A DNA stretch of 64,000 nt from CAWUEZ02 sp963921355 (GCA_963921355.3 OZ001190.1:2108001-2172000); one strand, 5' to 3'. Counted from the stretch's first letter, positions 1 through 9,717 are shown. Notes: generated from the sequence alone by a model not told the origin. Program-made: numbers and translations.

Positions 1-530
1 CCGACCAGGGTTGCGGTCACGGTGATGACCACGAACGGGGTGCCCAGTGCCGCATGCGCCAGGATCACGCCGGCATAGGTCTGGGTCAGGGCGAAACCGC
101 TGCCGAACGGTGCCGAATAGAAGAAGAACATCGCCGCGGCGGTGATGATCAGGGGCACGATCATCGGCGAGATCAGCACTCCCATGATTATGCCCTTGGC
201 CGGCAGTTCCGCCCGCGACAGGCCGAGGGCCGCCAGGGTTCCGAGCGCCGTCGCCAGCATCGTCGAGGCGATGCCGACGATGAAACTGTTCTTGATCGAG
301 TGCAGCCACTGGTCGTTGTTCACGATGTCCTCGTACCAGCGGGTCGAGAACGCCTCCGGCTGCAGGCTCAGCATCTGCGGCGTGAAGGTGAAGTACGGCT
401 CGGCGTTGAAGGACAGCGGAATGATCACCAGGATCGGCGCGATCAGGAAGAAGAAGATCGCCGCACAGATGATCCGGTAGGCGTAGTACCAGAGGCGCTC
501 GAGCGGGCTGGCGTAACTGGGCAGGGCCAT
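1..530 (-). CDS. ABC transporter inner-membrane permease, PotC/PotI type (partial, runs off the window)
   Basis: Second permease of a polyamine-type ABC importer. Only the first about 176 of an expected 260-300 residues are inside the window. The start at 530 lies 17 bases after the stop of the upstream permease. A hydrophobic segment (IFFFLIAPILVIIPL) follows a short cytoplasmic N-terminus, then comes a periplasmic stretch (FNAEPYFTFTP) typical of PotC/YdcV permeases, then two more membrane spans separated by the SRAELPAKG loop. The EAA coupling loop would lie beyond the window edge. It closes the ATPase, binding protein, permease, permease operon. The substrate is inferred from family only: spermidine/putrescine or another small cation. 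Confidence 0.88.
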   Translation of the reverse strand, partial: MALPSYASPLERLWYYAYRIICAAIFFFLIAPILVIIPLSFNAEPYFTFTPQMLSLQPEAFSTRWYEDIVNNDQWLHSIKNSFIVGIASTMLATALGTLAALGLSRAELPAKGIIMGVLISPMIVPLIITAAAMFFFYSAPFGSGFALTQTYAGVILAHAALGTPFVVITVTATLV

Positions 531-546
531 GGTGTCGTGCCTCCGG

Positions 547-1845
547 TCAGCCGAGCTTCAGGTTGTCGATGCCGACCAGCCGGTCGTACAGCCAGTACAT
601 GGCGAGGACCCCGGCCAGCAGGATCGTGCCCAACGCCGCGGCCAGACCCCAGTTGAGCGATTTCTGCATGTGGTAGGCGATGAAGTTCGAGATCAGCTGG
701 CCGTCCTGGCCGCCGACCAGGGCGGGCGTGATGTAGTAGCCGATAGCCAGAATGAACACGAGAATAGAGCCGGCGCCGATCCCCGGCACGGTCTGCGGGA
801 CATAGACCCGCACGAAGGCGATCAGCGGGTTGGCGCCGAGCGAGCGCGCGGCGCGCATATAGCTCGGCGAGATCGTCTTCATCACCGAGTACATCGGCAG
901 CACCATGAACGGCAGTAGGATATGCGTCATCGCGATCACCGTGCCGGTCATGTTGTAGATCATCTCGAGCCGGTTCTCGGTCGAGATCAGGCCGAGGAAG
1001 ACCAGCGTATCGTTGATCACCCCCTGGGTCTGCAGCAGCACGATCCACGACGTCGTACGGACCAGCAGCGAGGTCCAGAACGGCAGCAGAACCAGGATCA
1101 GGAGCAGGTTGCTCTTCGAGGTCGGCAGGGTGGCCAGCAGGTAGGCGATCGGATAGGCCAGGACGAGACAGGCCAGCGTGACCTCGAGTGAGACATAGAT
1201 CGTCTTCAGAAACAGGCTGACGTAGATCTGTTTCCATTCGGGCTGCATCACGATGCTGCCGTCGACGTCGCGGGTCCGGTCGACCGCGTTCAGGTAGTAG
1301 CCGAAGGTGATCGGCGAGGAGACCTGCTGGATGGTCCGCCACGTCTCGGTCTTGCCCCAGTCCTCGTCGATCTTGATGAAAGCGGGCTCGTAGGGGCCTT
1401 CCTTGACCCGGCGGATCCGCCGAGAGGTCTTGTTGATCAGCGAGCGGAATCCGGCACCTTCATAGTTCAGGCGGGCGCCCATCCGCCCGAGCGCCTGGCG
1501 TTTGCCCTCGGTTCGATCGCTCATCTCCTTGGCGAGCGAGGCGAACACCGCTTCCGCCGGCAGACCCTGGCCGTCCCATTCCTCCAGGAGTGCCACGGTC
1601 TCAGGAATGGCGGCCGACACTTCCGGGTTGTCGACGCTGCGCAACAGCATGTCGACGATCGGGAAGATGAAGGTGATCAGGATGAACAGCAGCAGCGGGG
1701 CGACCAGCAGCAGGGCGCGGATCTTGCTGCGCCGGGTGGCTCGGGCGAGCGCGACCTTGAGCGGCGTGCCGTCCGCCGTCGTCATCTCGCGTCGGGCAAG
1801 ATCGGCACCGGTGGCCGGGCCGGAGCCCTGGATCGCCTCCGCCAT
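547..1845 (-). CDS. ABC transporter inner-membrane permease, PotB/PotH type
   Basis: First permease of the polyamine-type importer, 432 residues. This is longer than the usual 280-320 because about 150 residues (roughly 65-215) are inserted between the first membrane span (LLLVAPLLLFILITFIFPIV) and the conserved permease core. The core begins near residue 215 (LFLKTIYVSLEVTLACLV) and contains the EAA-type coupling loop MRAARSLGANPLIAFVRVYV, which docks on the ATPase. The start at 1845 has a GGGAG ribosome site a few bases upstream. Binding-protein gene upstream, second permease downstream, all on the minus strand. The extra periplasmic segment is a known variant of this family in alphaproteobacteria and may shape contact with the binding protein (inference). 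Confidence 0.9.
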   Translation of the reverse strand: MAEAIQGSGPATGADLARREMTTADGTPLKVALARATRRSKIRALLLVAPLLLFILITFIFPIVDMLLRSVDNPEVSAAIPETVALLEEWDGQGLPAEAVFASLAKEMSDRTEGKRQALGRMGARLNYEGAGFRSLINKTSRRIRRVKEGPYEPAFIKIDEDWGKTETWRTIQQVSSPITFGYYLNAVDRTRDVDGSIVMQPEWKQIYVSLFLKTIYVSLEVTLACLVLAYPIAYLLATLPTSKSNLLLILVLLPFWTSLLVRTTSWIVLLQTQGVINDTLVFLGLISTENRLEMIYNMTGTVIAMTHILLPFMVLPMYSVMKTISPSYMRAARSLGANPLIAFVRVYVPQTVPGIGAGSILVFILAIGYYITPALVGGQDGQLISNFIAYHMQKSLNWGLAAALGTILLAGVLAMYWLYDRLVGIDNLKLG

Positions 1846-1955
1846 GCGCTAGCTCCCGTCTGCCGCCATTGGATCAAATACCGGTCGGCTGGTGGCGTAA
1901 TGCATCAAACGAAAAAGGGCCGGGGGAGCGGCGGTCCGCTCCCCCGGATCAGGCG

Positions 1956-3029
1956 TCAGCTGGCGAGCCAGGCGTTGAAACGCTCGTTCAGCTCGTCACC
2001 GTAGTCGGCCCAGAACTCGAAATCGTTCTGCAGCGGGTTCTTGAAGTTCGCCGGAGCCGTCGGCATGTGCGGCTGCATCTTCGGCAGAACCTTCGGGAAC
2101 GAGGACTTGCGGACCGGACCGTAGGAAATGAACTTGGCCTGGTCGGCGAGGCGCTGGGTGTCGCTCGAGAACTTGATGAACTCCCAGGCGCGGTCCTTGT
2201 TCGGCGTGCCCTTCGGCATCACCCACAGGTCGATGTCCCAGACCTGGCCGTCCCAGACGATTTCGAACGGCTTGCCTTCGTTCATGATGGCGTTGAACAG
2301 ACGGCCGTTATAGGCGGTCGTCATGACGACTTCGCCGTCGGCCAGAAGCTGCGGCGGCTGGGCGCCGGCTTCCCACCAGATCGTGTCGTTCTTGATGGTG
2401 TCGAGCTTGGCGAAAGCGCGGTCGACGCCTTCGGCGGTGGCCAGCACGTCATAGACCTGGTCAGCCGGGACGCCGTCGGCCATCAGCGCGAATTCCAGGT
2501 TGGCCTTCGGGGTCTTGCGCATGCCGCGCTTGCCCGGGAACTTCGCCAGGTCGAAGAAGTCGCCGATGCTGGCCGGGCTTCCACTGACCTTGTCGGAGTC
2601 GTAGGCGTAGACCGTCGACCAGACGATCAGGCCGACCGCGCACTCGTGCAGAGTACCGGCGATGAAGTCCGCGGCCGCCGCGGTGCCGTCGTCACCGGCC
2701 GGCAGATCGTCGGTCGGCAGCACCTCGAGAATGCCCTCGTCGCAGCCGCGCACCGCGTCGGAAAGCTCAACGTCGACCAGATCCCAGGTCACGTTGCCGG
2801 CTTCCACCTGGGCCCGGATCTCTGCGAGACCGCCGTTGTAGTCCTCGGAGTTGATGGTGTCGCCGGTCTTGGCGATCCAGGGCTTGTGATAGGCCTCAAC
2901 CTGGCTCTTGGTGTAGGCACCGCCCCAGGACACGATGGTCAAGGTGTTGTCGGCCTTGGCCACTCCGGCAAATCCGAAGGCCGCGACCGCGATGGCCGCG
3001 ACGCTCGCCGACTTCAGAAGATGTTTCAT
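1956..3029 (-). CDS. Polyamine-type ABC transporter periplasmic substrate-binding protein (PotD/PotF family)
   Basis: Periplasmic solute-binding protein, 357 residues, the usual family length. It begins with a clear Sec signal (MKHLLKSASVAAIAVAAFGF, cleavage after VAKA near residue 26). The mature start, DNTLTIVSWGGAYTKSQVEAY, is the characteristic first strand of PotD/PotF-like proteins, and a C-terminal lobe follows (NGRLFNAIMNEG, WVMPKGTPNKDRAWEFI). It delivers its ligand to the two permeases encoded downstream. The neighbouring dimethylglycine-dehydrogenase-like gene suggests a methylated amine or betaine-derived compound might be the ligand instead of a polyamine; this is inference. The ligand pocket cannot be assigned from sequence alone. 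Confidence 0.92.
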   Translation of the reverse strand: MKHLLKSASVAAIAVAAFGFAGVAKADNTLTIVSWGGAYTKSQVEAYHKPWIAKTGDTINSEDYNGGLAEIRAQVEAGNVTWDLVDVELSDAVRGCDEGILEVLPTDDLPAGDDGTAAAADFIAGTLHECAVGLIVWSTVYAYDSDKVSGSPASIGDFFDLAKFPGKRGMRKTPKANLEFALMADGVPADQVYDVLATAEGVDRAFAKLDTIKNDTIWWEAGAQPPQLLADGEVVMTTAYNGRLFNAIMNEGKPFEIVWDGQVWDIDLWVMPKGTPNKDRAWEFIKFSSDTQRLADQAKFISYGPVRKSSFPKVLPKMQPHMPTAPANFKNPLQNDFEFWADYGDELNERFNAWLAS

Positions 3030-3143
3030 CCAACCAGTCTCCCTGTGTTGAGCCGGGTCGCCCCGGCGGTTGCCCCTTAGCCTCCATTTTCCCGTGGGCC
3101 CGCCGGGGGGCGCGGCAGGCCCGGAATTCCTCTCGCGCCGCGC

Positions 3144-4238
3144 TCAGGCGTCGAGCGCGCGGCAGTCGTCCATCATCCAGCCGACCTTGACCTCCTGGCC
3201 GCGGGCCAGCGAGGCGTGGGCGTGGGCGTGGGCGTTGGGAACCTTGACGGTGAACTCGTCGTCGCCGCAGGTGCTCACCCGCATACGGATGTGGTCGCCG
3301 AGATAGATCAGTTCCTCGACCTTGGCGTCGAACACGTTCGGCATCGAGCCCGGTTCCGGATCGAGGGCGACCCGTTCGGGGCGCAGCGACAGGGTGGTGC
3401 GCGCCGATTTGCCGTCGTGGTTCACGCTCAACGCCCGGATGGTGTTGCCGGCGACTTCGACGGTGCAGTTGGTCCCGTCATCCTCGAGCACGGTGCCGAG
3501 CAGCCGATTGTTCTCGCCGATGAACTGGGCGACGAACGCGTTCTCCGGCTTCTCGTACAGTACCGGCGGCGCTGCCAGCTGCTGGATGCGGCCGTCGTTG
3601 AACACGGCGATCCGGTCCGACATGGTCAGCGCCTCGGACTGGTCGTGGGTCACGTAGACCACGGTCATCCCGAGGTTTTCGTGGATGTGCTTGATCTCGT
3701 ACTGCATCTGCTCGCGCAGATTCTTGTCGAGCGCCCCGAGCGGCTCGTCCATCAGCACCAGGTCGGGCTCGAACACCAGGGCGCGGGCCAGCGCCACGCG
3801 CTGCTGCTGGCCGCCGGAAAGCTGACCCGGCCGCCGGCCGCCGAAACTGCCGAGCTCGACCATGTCGAGGGCGCGCTGGACCTTGGCCTCGGTGTCGGCC
3901 TTGGAGAGTTTGCGAACCTCCAACGGGAAGGCGAGGTTCTCGGCCACGGTCATGTGCGGGAACAGGGCGTAGTTCTGGAACACCATGCCGATGCCGCGTT
4001 TGTGCGGCGGCACGTTGTTCAACTCGCGCCCGCCGAGCATGACCTTGCCCTCGGTCGGTGTCTCGAATCCAGCCAGCATCATCAGACAGGTCGTCTTGCC
4101 GGAGCCCGATGGGCCCAACATGGTCAAGAACTCTCCTGCCTGGATGTCGAGGTTGAGGTCTTTGACGACGAGGATCTCCCCGTCATAGGTCTTCTGGACC
4201 TCGGTGAACTGGACGAACGGCGTCTTTGTTTCCGCCAT
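3144..4238 (-). CDS. Polyamine-type ABC transporter ATP-binding protein (PotA family)
   Basis: Cytoplasmic ATPase that powers the importer, 364 residues from the chosen start. Walker A is GPSGSGKTT, the Q-loop is near VFQNYALFPH, the ABC signature is LSGGQQQRVALARAL, Walker B is LVLMDEPLGALD, and the H-loop is VYVTHDQSEA. The last 100 residues form the TOBE regulatory domain usual in PotA. A longer reading frame extends upstream, but the start at 4238 (MAETKTPFVQFTEV) has AAGGGGG just upstream and matches family length. It is the first gene of the minus-strand transporter operon, about 115 bases before the binding-protein gene. Confidence 0.94.
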   Translation of the reverse strand: MAETKTPFVQFTEVQKTYDGEILVVKDLNLDIQAGEFLTMLGPSGSGKTTCLMMLAGFETPTEGKVMLGGRELNNVPPHKRGIGMVFQNYALFPHMTVAENLAFPLEVRKLSKADTEAKVQRALDMVELGSFGGRRPGQLSGGQQQRVALARALVFEPDLVLMDEPLGALDKNLREQMQYEIKHIHENLGMTVVYVTHDQSEALTMSDRIAVFNDGRIQQLAAPPVLYEKPENAFVAQFIGENNRLLGTVLEDDGTNCTVEVAGNTIRALSVNHDGKSARTTLSLRPERVALDPEPGSMPNVFDAKVEELIYLGDHIRMRVSTCGDDEFTVKVPNAHAHAHASLARGQEVKVGWMMDDCRALDA

Positions 4239-4638
4239 GTCCCCCTTAACTTCCCTGCCTGTGGGCCAGCGACCCTCCCCCCGGAGTCGGGCCGCGTGCC
4301 TGCCGCGCGGCTTTGCGCGCTGTTGATTGGCCCAAACCCTAGGCCAAGGTTTGGGGCGCTGTAAAGCGACGCGTTGAAGTGCAAAAGGCCCTCTTCCGCG
4401 ACGGGATAAACGGGCGCAAAGGACCGCATCAGGACACGGCCGGCAAAGGCCGCTTTGGCGATGTTCCGCCGACCGGCGCTTCGACTTGCGCGCGCCCGAT
4501 GTCCGGTTTGCCGCAAATGCGACATGGGACCGTCGCCTATGCGTCGGGTCGGCCCCGGGATCGGCGGCACTCTTTGGCTCGGGACGGGTCCGGATTCCGG
4601 CACGGGATCGGGCCCGCCGGTGCAGGCGGGAGGCAGCA
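4239..4638. other. Divergent intergenic region between the ABC operon and the dehydrogenase gene
   Basis: About 400 bases between two divergent transcription units, so it should hold both promoters. Reading frames cross it on both strands, but none shows a ribosome site, motif or family feature. A GGGAGG ribosome site lies just before the plus-strand start at 4639, and an AAGGGGG site sits just inside the minus-strand end. I see no convincing operator palindrome. Confidence 0.5.
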
Positions 4639-7076
4639 ATGAAGGATACCGCGCGGGTCGTGGTCATCGGCGGCGGCGTCGTCGGGGTCAGCACGCTCTA
4701 TCATCTGGTCAAGAAGGGCTGGAGCGATTGCGTGCTTTTGGAGCGCACGGAACTGACGGCGGGGTCGACCTGGCACGCGGCCGGTCTGCTGCCCCTGTTC
4801 AACATGAGCTATTCGGTCGGCCAGCTGCACCAGTACTCGGTCGAACTTTACAAGACCCTGGAGGCCGAGACCGGTCAGGCGGTCGGGTTCCACAACACCG
4901 GCAACCTGCGGCTCGCGACCAATTCCGACCGGATGGACGAGTACCGCAACTACCAGTGCACGGCCGAGACCATCGGCGTCGAGTGCCACCTCATCGGCGT
5001 CGACGAGATCCGCAAGCTGTGGCCGTTGATCAACGCCGACGGCCTGGTCGGCGCGCTCTGGCACCCGACCGACGGCCACATCGCGCCGGTCGACGTGACC
5101 ATGGCCCTGGCCAAGGGGGCGCGCATGCACGGCGGGACTATCCACCAGAACACCGAGGTCACCGGCATCGCCCGCGACGGCAACGAGTGGGTGGTGAGCA
5201 CGGCCGAGGGCAGCATCCGCTGCGAACACGTGGTCAGCGCCACCGGCAACTACGCCCGCCAGACCGCGCGCATGGTCGGCCTGCAGATCCCGGCGATCCC
5301 GGTCGAGCACCAGTACATCGTCACCGATGTCGATCCGGTCCTGAAGGAGTATCGCGAGGCCGGCAACCACGAGCTGCCGATTCTGCGCGAGAGCGACTGC
5401 CAGTACTATTTCCGCGAGGAGCGGATGGGCTGGATCCTCGGTCCCTATGAGCGCCACGCCCCGGCCTGCTTCGTCGAGGGCGTGCCCTCGACCTTCGAGA
5501 AGGACCTGTTCCCGGGCGACCTGGAACGGCTGATGCCCCATGTCGAGGGCTGCATGAACCGGGTGCCGTCCTTCGAAGGGGCCGGTATCAAGGACATCGT
5601 CAACGGCCCGATCTCCTATACGCCGGACGGCAACCCGATGGTCGGGCCGGCCTTCGGTCTGACCAATTTCTGGCTGTCCGAGGGCCACAGCTTCGGGGTG
5701 ACCGCGGCCGGCGGAGCCGGCTGGCAGCTCGCCAACTGGATCGTCGACGGCGAGCCGACGGTCGACATGATCGGCGTCGATCCGAGGCGCTTTGGCGTGG
5801 TCTCCAAGAACTTCGCCAAGATCAAGAACGAGGAAGCCTACGAGCACGTCTTCATCAACCACTTCCCGATGGAGGAGCGGCCGGCCGGCCGGCGAAGATG
5901 GTGCCCGCCTACGGCCGGATGGACGCCGCCGGCGCTGTCTGGGGGACACGCTTCGGTTGGGAGCGGCCGAACTGGTTCGCGCCCGAGGGTGCTGCCCGCG
6001 AGGACGCCTATTCGTTCCGGCGCTCGAACTGGTTCGCGCCGGTCGGCGACGAGGTCCGCACCATGCGCGAGCGGGTCGGCCTGATGGAGCTGTCGTCCTT
6101 CTCCAAATATCAGGTGGAAGGACCCGGCGCGCGGGCCTGGCTCGACCGGATGGTGGCCAACATCATCCCCAAGGGCATCGGGCGGATGAGCCTGAGCCAT
6201 GCCCTCAACCCGTCGGGCTCGGTGCGTTCGGAGTTCACGATCTCCCGGCTGCCGGACGGCCCTTATGGCGAGCGGTTCTATCTGGTCGGTCCGGGGGCGG
6301 CGCACGACTACGACTGGGATTTCCTGGCGAAGCAGCTGCCGGGTGACGGATCGGTGTTCCTGACCGACCTGACGACCCAGTACGGGGTGTTCGTGCTGGC
6401 CGGACCCGAGGCGCGCAACGTGCTCGAGCCGCTGGCCGATGCCGATGTCTCGAACGAGGCGTTCCCGTGGCTCACGGTCCAGGACATCCCGATCGGCTGG
6501 TGCCCGACCGTGCGCGCGCTCAGGGTCAATTTCGTCGGCTCGCTCGGTTGGGAGCTGCACCACCCGATCGAGTACCAGAACCATCTCTACGACACGCTGA
6601 TGGCGGCCGGGCGGCAAAACGACATCGGGCTGGTCGGCATGCGGGCGATGGACAGCATGCGGCTGGAGAAGAGCTACCGGCTCTGGGGCACCGACCTGAA
6701 TGCAGAGAACTCGGTGCTGGAGGCCGGGCTGAACCGGTTCGTGCGCCTCAACAAGGGCGAGTTCACCGGCCGCGATGCCCTGGTCGCCCAGCAGCAGGCC
6801 GGCGTGCCGAACACCTTCTGCACCATCGAGATCGACGCCGATGACGCCCACAGCTTCGGCAATGAGCCGGTGTTCATGGATGGCGAGGTGGTCGGCCGCG
6901 GCACGGCCGGCGGCTACGGCCACCATGTCGGCAAGTCGCTGATGCTCGGCTACGTGCGCAGCGATGTCGCCGAGGTCGGCCGCGAGTGCGAGGTCCGGCT
7001 GATGGGCGAGAAGCGCCCGGCCCGGATCATCCCCGAGAGCCCCTACGACCCGGAGAACACCGCGCTCAGGGCTTGA
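4639..7076 (+). pseudogene. FAD-dependent dimethylglycine/sarcosine dehydrogenase-like oxidoreductase with GcvT domain, interrupted by one frameshift
   Basis: Read through the frameshift this is about 813 residues, the normal length of the dimethylglycine/sarcosine dehydrogenase family. The family oxidatively demethylates N-methylated glycines and passes the one-carbon unit to tetrahydrofolate. The N-terminal half has the dinucleotide-binding motif VVVIGGGVVGVSTLYHL and the flavin-attachment region GSTWHAAG. The C-terminal half, from about 5898, is a GcvT/aminomethyltransferase fold (RVGLMELSSFSKYQVEG, MRAMDSMRLEKSYR). The frame changes within the GGCC-repeat tract at about 5879-5896, and adding one base there restores ERPAGRPAKMVPAYGRMDA. 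Either a real mutation or a miscalled repeat. The start has a GGGAGG ribosome site. The neighbouring importer may supply the substrate (inference). Confidence 0.85.
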
Positions 7077-7124
7077 TCGCCTGAACACTCTTGGGGCGGT
7101 CCCAAACCTGCACTTCTCGGCCTT

Positions 7125-7297
7125 GCCCCGGATTAAATCCGGGGCGGGACCCAGGGTGGGGTCGCTGGTGCCTATACGGTGGTTCTCCAGCGCGTCGACC
7201 CCTAGGTCCCGGCGCTAGGCCGGGAAGTGAGTATTGTTGAAACGGGCCTCTAGAATGGTCCTTCCCCGCCCCGGATCATTTCCGGGGATACGGGAAG
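7125..7297. repeat. REP-like palindromes downstream of the dehydrogenase
   Basis: A perfect 21-base palindrome occupies 7125-7145 (GCCCCGGATT, one base, AATCCGGGGC). A second imperfect one sits at 7261-7297 with CCCCGGA/TCCGGGG arms inside outer CTTCCC/GGGAAG arms. The same core recurs at 8231-8393. Such short GC-rich intergenic palindromes are typical repetitive extragenic elements of alphaproteobacteria. They may act as terminators for the convergent genes here. Confidence 0.75.
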
Positions 7298-7304
7298 GAG
7301 GAAA

Positions 7305-8183
7305 CTAACCGCCCGCTTTGGCGGCGCGCTGGCGTTTGGTCTCGCGCCAGGCGGCGAGGGCCTTCTCCTTGCGAGCCTCGAACGCCGCGCGTTGGCGGGC
7401 TTCGGCGATCGCGGCCTGCTGCTTGAGGAACTGGGCATTGGCGGCGCGGGCCGCTTCCCGGACGCTCTGCAGGGCCTTGGCGGTAGCGTTGCGCTGGGCC
7501 ATTTCGGCGGTGGTCTTGCGGCGCTTGCGCTCGACGGCGGTCAATGGCCGGACGGCACCCGCGGCACTGGCGATCATGTGCTCGCGCTGGCCGTACCAGA
7601 TGTCGAAGACCTTGCCCTGATAGGCCGGGCCGCGCTCCGGGTCGCGCGAGTGGTACTGGGCGACCGCTGTGTCCCAGCGCAGCGCGCTGGCCTTCAGGTC
7701 GGTCAGGAACCCCGCGGCGTAGTCAGCGTTGGCCTCGGGGTCGAACGCGGTCTCCAGGTCGCCGAAAGCATCGGCGTGATAGTGCAGGTTCACCTGCAGG
7801 CAGCCGACATCGATGTTGCGCACGCCGCTGGCCTGCAGCCGCCGGACCTCGGCGATCGCGGCTGCCTTGCTCGGCAGATAGCGCCCGACGCCCTCGGCCA
7901 TCACGGTCCAGGGCCAGGAAAAACTTGCCTTGTGGTCGTCGCTCCAGCGGCCGGTCTCGGTCATCGAGATCGCCGCCACCAGGAACGGCGGGATGCGGTG
8001 CGCGCGCTCGGCCCGGGTCGCGGCCTGGACGCACAGCTGATGGGCTTCCGCATTGATCGGGGCGGCGATCGGGGTCGCGGCTGGGCTGGCCTGCGCCGGG
8101 GCGGCCGCGCCCAGCAGGGCGGCGAGCGTCAGACCGGCGACCAGCAGCGTGGCGGAGCGGAACAGGCAATGGAGCAGCGGCAT
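7305..8183 (-). CDS. Secreted lytic transglycosylase (SLT domain)
   Basis: Peptidoglycan-cleaving lytic transglycosylase, 292 residues. The start at 8183 is chosen over an upstream one because AAGGAG lies 7 bases before it and it opens a proper signal peptide (MPLLHCLFRSATLLVAGLTL, cleavage near PAQA). Residues about 45-190 carry the SLT fold, with the catalytic glutamate in ISMTETGRWS and the structural motifs GCLQVNLHYHAD and AVAQYHSRD. The last about 70 residues are Ala/Arg/Lys-rich and probably helical. It lies between two clusters of REP-like palindromes with no obvious operon partner. It is not phage-derived: the nearest phage genes are several kilobases away and of different composition. 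Confidence 0.85.
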   Translation of the reverse strand: MPLLHCLFRSATLLVAGLTLAALLGAAAPAQASPAATPIAAPINAEAHQLCVQAATRAERAHRIPPFLVAAISMTETGRWSDDHKASFSWPWTVMAEGVGRYLPSKAAAIAEVRRLQASGVRNIDVGCLQVNLHYHADAFGDLETAFDPEANADYAAGFLTDLKASALRWDTAVAQYHSRDPERGPAYQGKVFDIWYGQREHMIASAAGAVRPLTAVERKRRKTTAEMAQRNATAKALQSVREAARAANAQFLKQQAAIAEARQRAAFEARKEKALAAWRETKRQRAAKAGG

Positions 8184-8230
8184 GCGAATTCTCCTTCGCA
8201 GGAGATAAAGCAAGCGCTGTGCCAAAGCCT

Positions 8231-8393
8231 GTCCCGGACTTGATCCGGGACCCGTCCCGGTGGCGGGCGTCATCCCGGGCTTGGCCCGGACTGGATCCGG
8301 GGCGGGACCCATTGTGGAAGTGCGCGTAGACCCTGCCCCGGATTAAATCCGGGGCAAGTTCAGGGCTATCGCCGCCCCGGATCAAGTCCGGGG
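8231..8393. repeat. Cluster of REP-like palindromes
   Basis: Three or four copies of the 7125-type palindrome lie between the transglycosylase and the amidohydrolase genes. The clear ones are 8231-8251 (GTCCCGGA / TCCGGGAC), 8335-8355 (identical core to 7125-7145) and 8375-8393 (CCCCGGA / TCCGGGG). A looser one lies near 8275. They fill the intergenic space and probably fold as hairpins in either transcript. Confidence 0.75.
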
Positions 8394-8404
8394 TGGGTCC
8401 GCGG

Positions 8405-9445
8405 CTAATCCGCGTCGCCGAAGGGGCGGCGGGGGTCGAAGGTCGCCAGTGCGGCGATCAGCCGGCGCATATCGGCGGCGATCCGGGTCATGCCGGGGAT
8501 CCGCTCGAACCGGCCCTCATCCATGTAGAGCCCGCGTTTGACCTCGATCTGCAGGGCGTGCACACCGTGGTCGGGGCGGCCGTAATGGCGGGTGACGTAG
8601 CCGCCGGCATAGGGCGCGTTGCGCCGCACCGCATAGCCCTGGTGGCCGAGCAGCCGTTCGACTCGTCGCGTGAGTACCGGCGAGCAGCTGGTCCCGTGGC
8701 AGTCGCCCAGCACCATGTCGCCGACCGGCCGGCTGCGGCCGTCGGCGCCGACCGCCTGGACGTTCGACGGCATCGAATGGGCGTCCAGCAGCACGCAGAA
8801 GCCGAAACGCTCGCGGGTCTCCTCGATGGCGTCGGCGAGGGCCGCGTGATAGGGCCGCCAGTACCCGTCGATGCGCCGCAGGGCGTGGGCGAAGGTTAGC
8901 TTGCGCGGGTAGACCGGCACGGCGTTGGAGACCACCCGGGCGATGGTGCCGAGCCCGGCGGCGATGCGGGCGTTGCGGGTCGTCGCGTAGTCCGGCAGCG
9001 GGTCGGAGAACATCGCCGGGTCGAGCTCGAACGGCTCGCGGTTGGCGTCGACATAGACCCGCGGGAAGGTGGCGGCGACCAGCGGCGCGCCGAGCTCGGG
9101 GGCGGCGGCGAACAGCTCGTCGACGAAACTGTCCTCGCTGGAGCGGAGTGTGGCCTCGTCGAGACCGGTCAAGGCCAGCAGGTCTTCGGGATAGTGGCGC
9201 CCGGAATGGGGCGAGGAGATCACCACCGGCAGGCTCTGGCGAACCGGTCGCAGGACCTGGACGGGCTCCGGGACATCCGGGACGGAGGCGAGCGGCGGCG
9301 GCGCCAGTCCCGCGGGCGGGAACGACCCGGTTCCAGCCTCCCGGCCAGGCTCCGTTCCAGCCCCCTGGCCGGGCACGGCCTCCAGGCGCGGCGCGGGCTC
9401 GGGCATGTCGTCGAGCAACTCGTCCATGGCGTTGAGATAGAGCAT
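8405..9445 (-). CDS. hutG: N-formylglutamate amidohydrolase
   Basis: Hydrolyses N-formyl-L-glutamate to glutamate and formate, the last step of one histidine-degradation route; the family also contains related N-formyl or N-acyl amidases. The protein is 346 residues. A Pro/Ala-rich, low-complexity N-terminus of about 65 residues precedes the domain, which begins at LPVVISSPHSGRHYPEDL with the metal-ligand histidine. Further signature elements are SSEDSFVDELF, YVDANREPFELDP, LLDAHSMPS and HALQIEVKRGLYMDE. It ends in TAG, which shows that TAG is a working stop here. No other hut genes are in the window, so the exact acyl substrate is uncertain. The start could also be the internal ATG at 9427. 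Confidence 0.88.
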   Translation of the reverse strand: MLYLNAMDELLDDMPEPAPRLEAVPGQGAGTEPGREAGTGSFPPAGLAPPPLASVPDVPEPVQVLRPVRQSLPVVISSPHSGRHYPEDLLALTGLDEATLRSSEDSFVDELFAAAPELGAPLVAATFPRVYVDANREPFELDPAMFSDPLPDYATTRNARIAAGLGTIARVVSNAVPVYPRKLTFAHALRRIDGYWRPYHAALADAIEETRERFGFCVLLDAHSMPSNVQAVGADGRSRPVGDMVLGDCHGTSCSPVLTRRVERLLGHQGYAVRRNAPYAGGYVTRHYGRPDHGVHALQIEVKRGLYMDEGRFERIPGMTRIAADMRRLIAALATFDPRRPFGDAD

Positions 9446-9642
9446 GTGGGCCCGGCTGTCACGCCGTGGACGGCGTGTTTCCGCTCACCGGCGGCAAACC
9501 TGGGGCATCGGCGCCACACGCCGCGACAAGAGACTTGCCAAGGGACGGGTGGGGCAGTATGACCTGCCGTCCGCGGCACGGATATCCCACCGGTGCCGCC
9601 GCCCGAGGGTCGATTTCGACGACCCGGATCGGGCCTTCAAGT

Positions 9643-9717
9643 GGGCGCGTAGCTCAGCGGGAGAGCACTACGTTGACATCGTAGGGGTCGCTGGTTCAAT
9701 CCCAGCCGCGCCCACCA
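9643..9717 (+). tRNA. tRNA-Val (anticodon GAC)
   Basis: 75 bases ending in an encoded CCA. The acceptor stem pairs GGGCGCG with CGCGCCC, followed by the discriminator A. The D arm is the GCTCAGCGGGAGAGC segment. The anticodon stem CTACG/CGTAG encloses the loop TTGACAT, so the anticodon is GAC at 9675-9677. The T arm contains GGTTCAATCC. The 3' end abuts an AT-richer stretch and the start of the foreign island, so this tRNA is the likely integration site of the element or of a predecessor, although I found no second copy of its 3' end. Confidence 0.97.
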
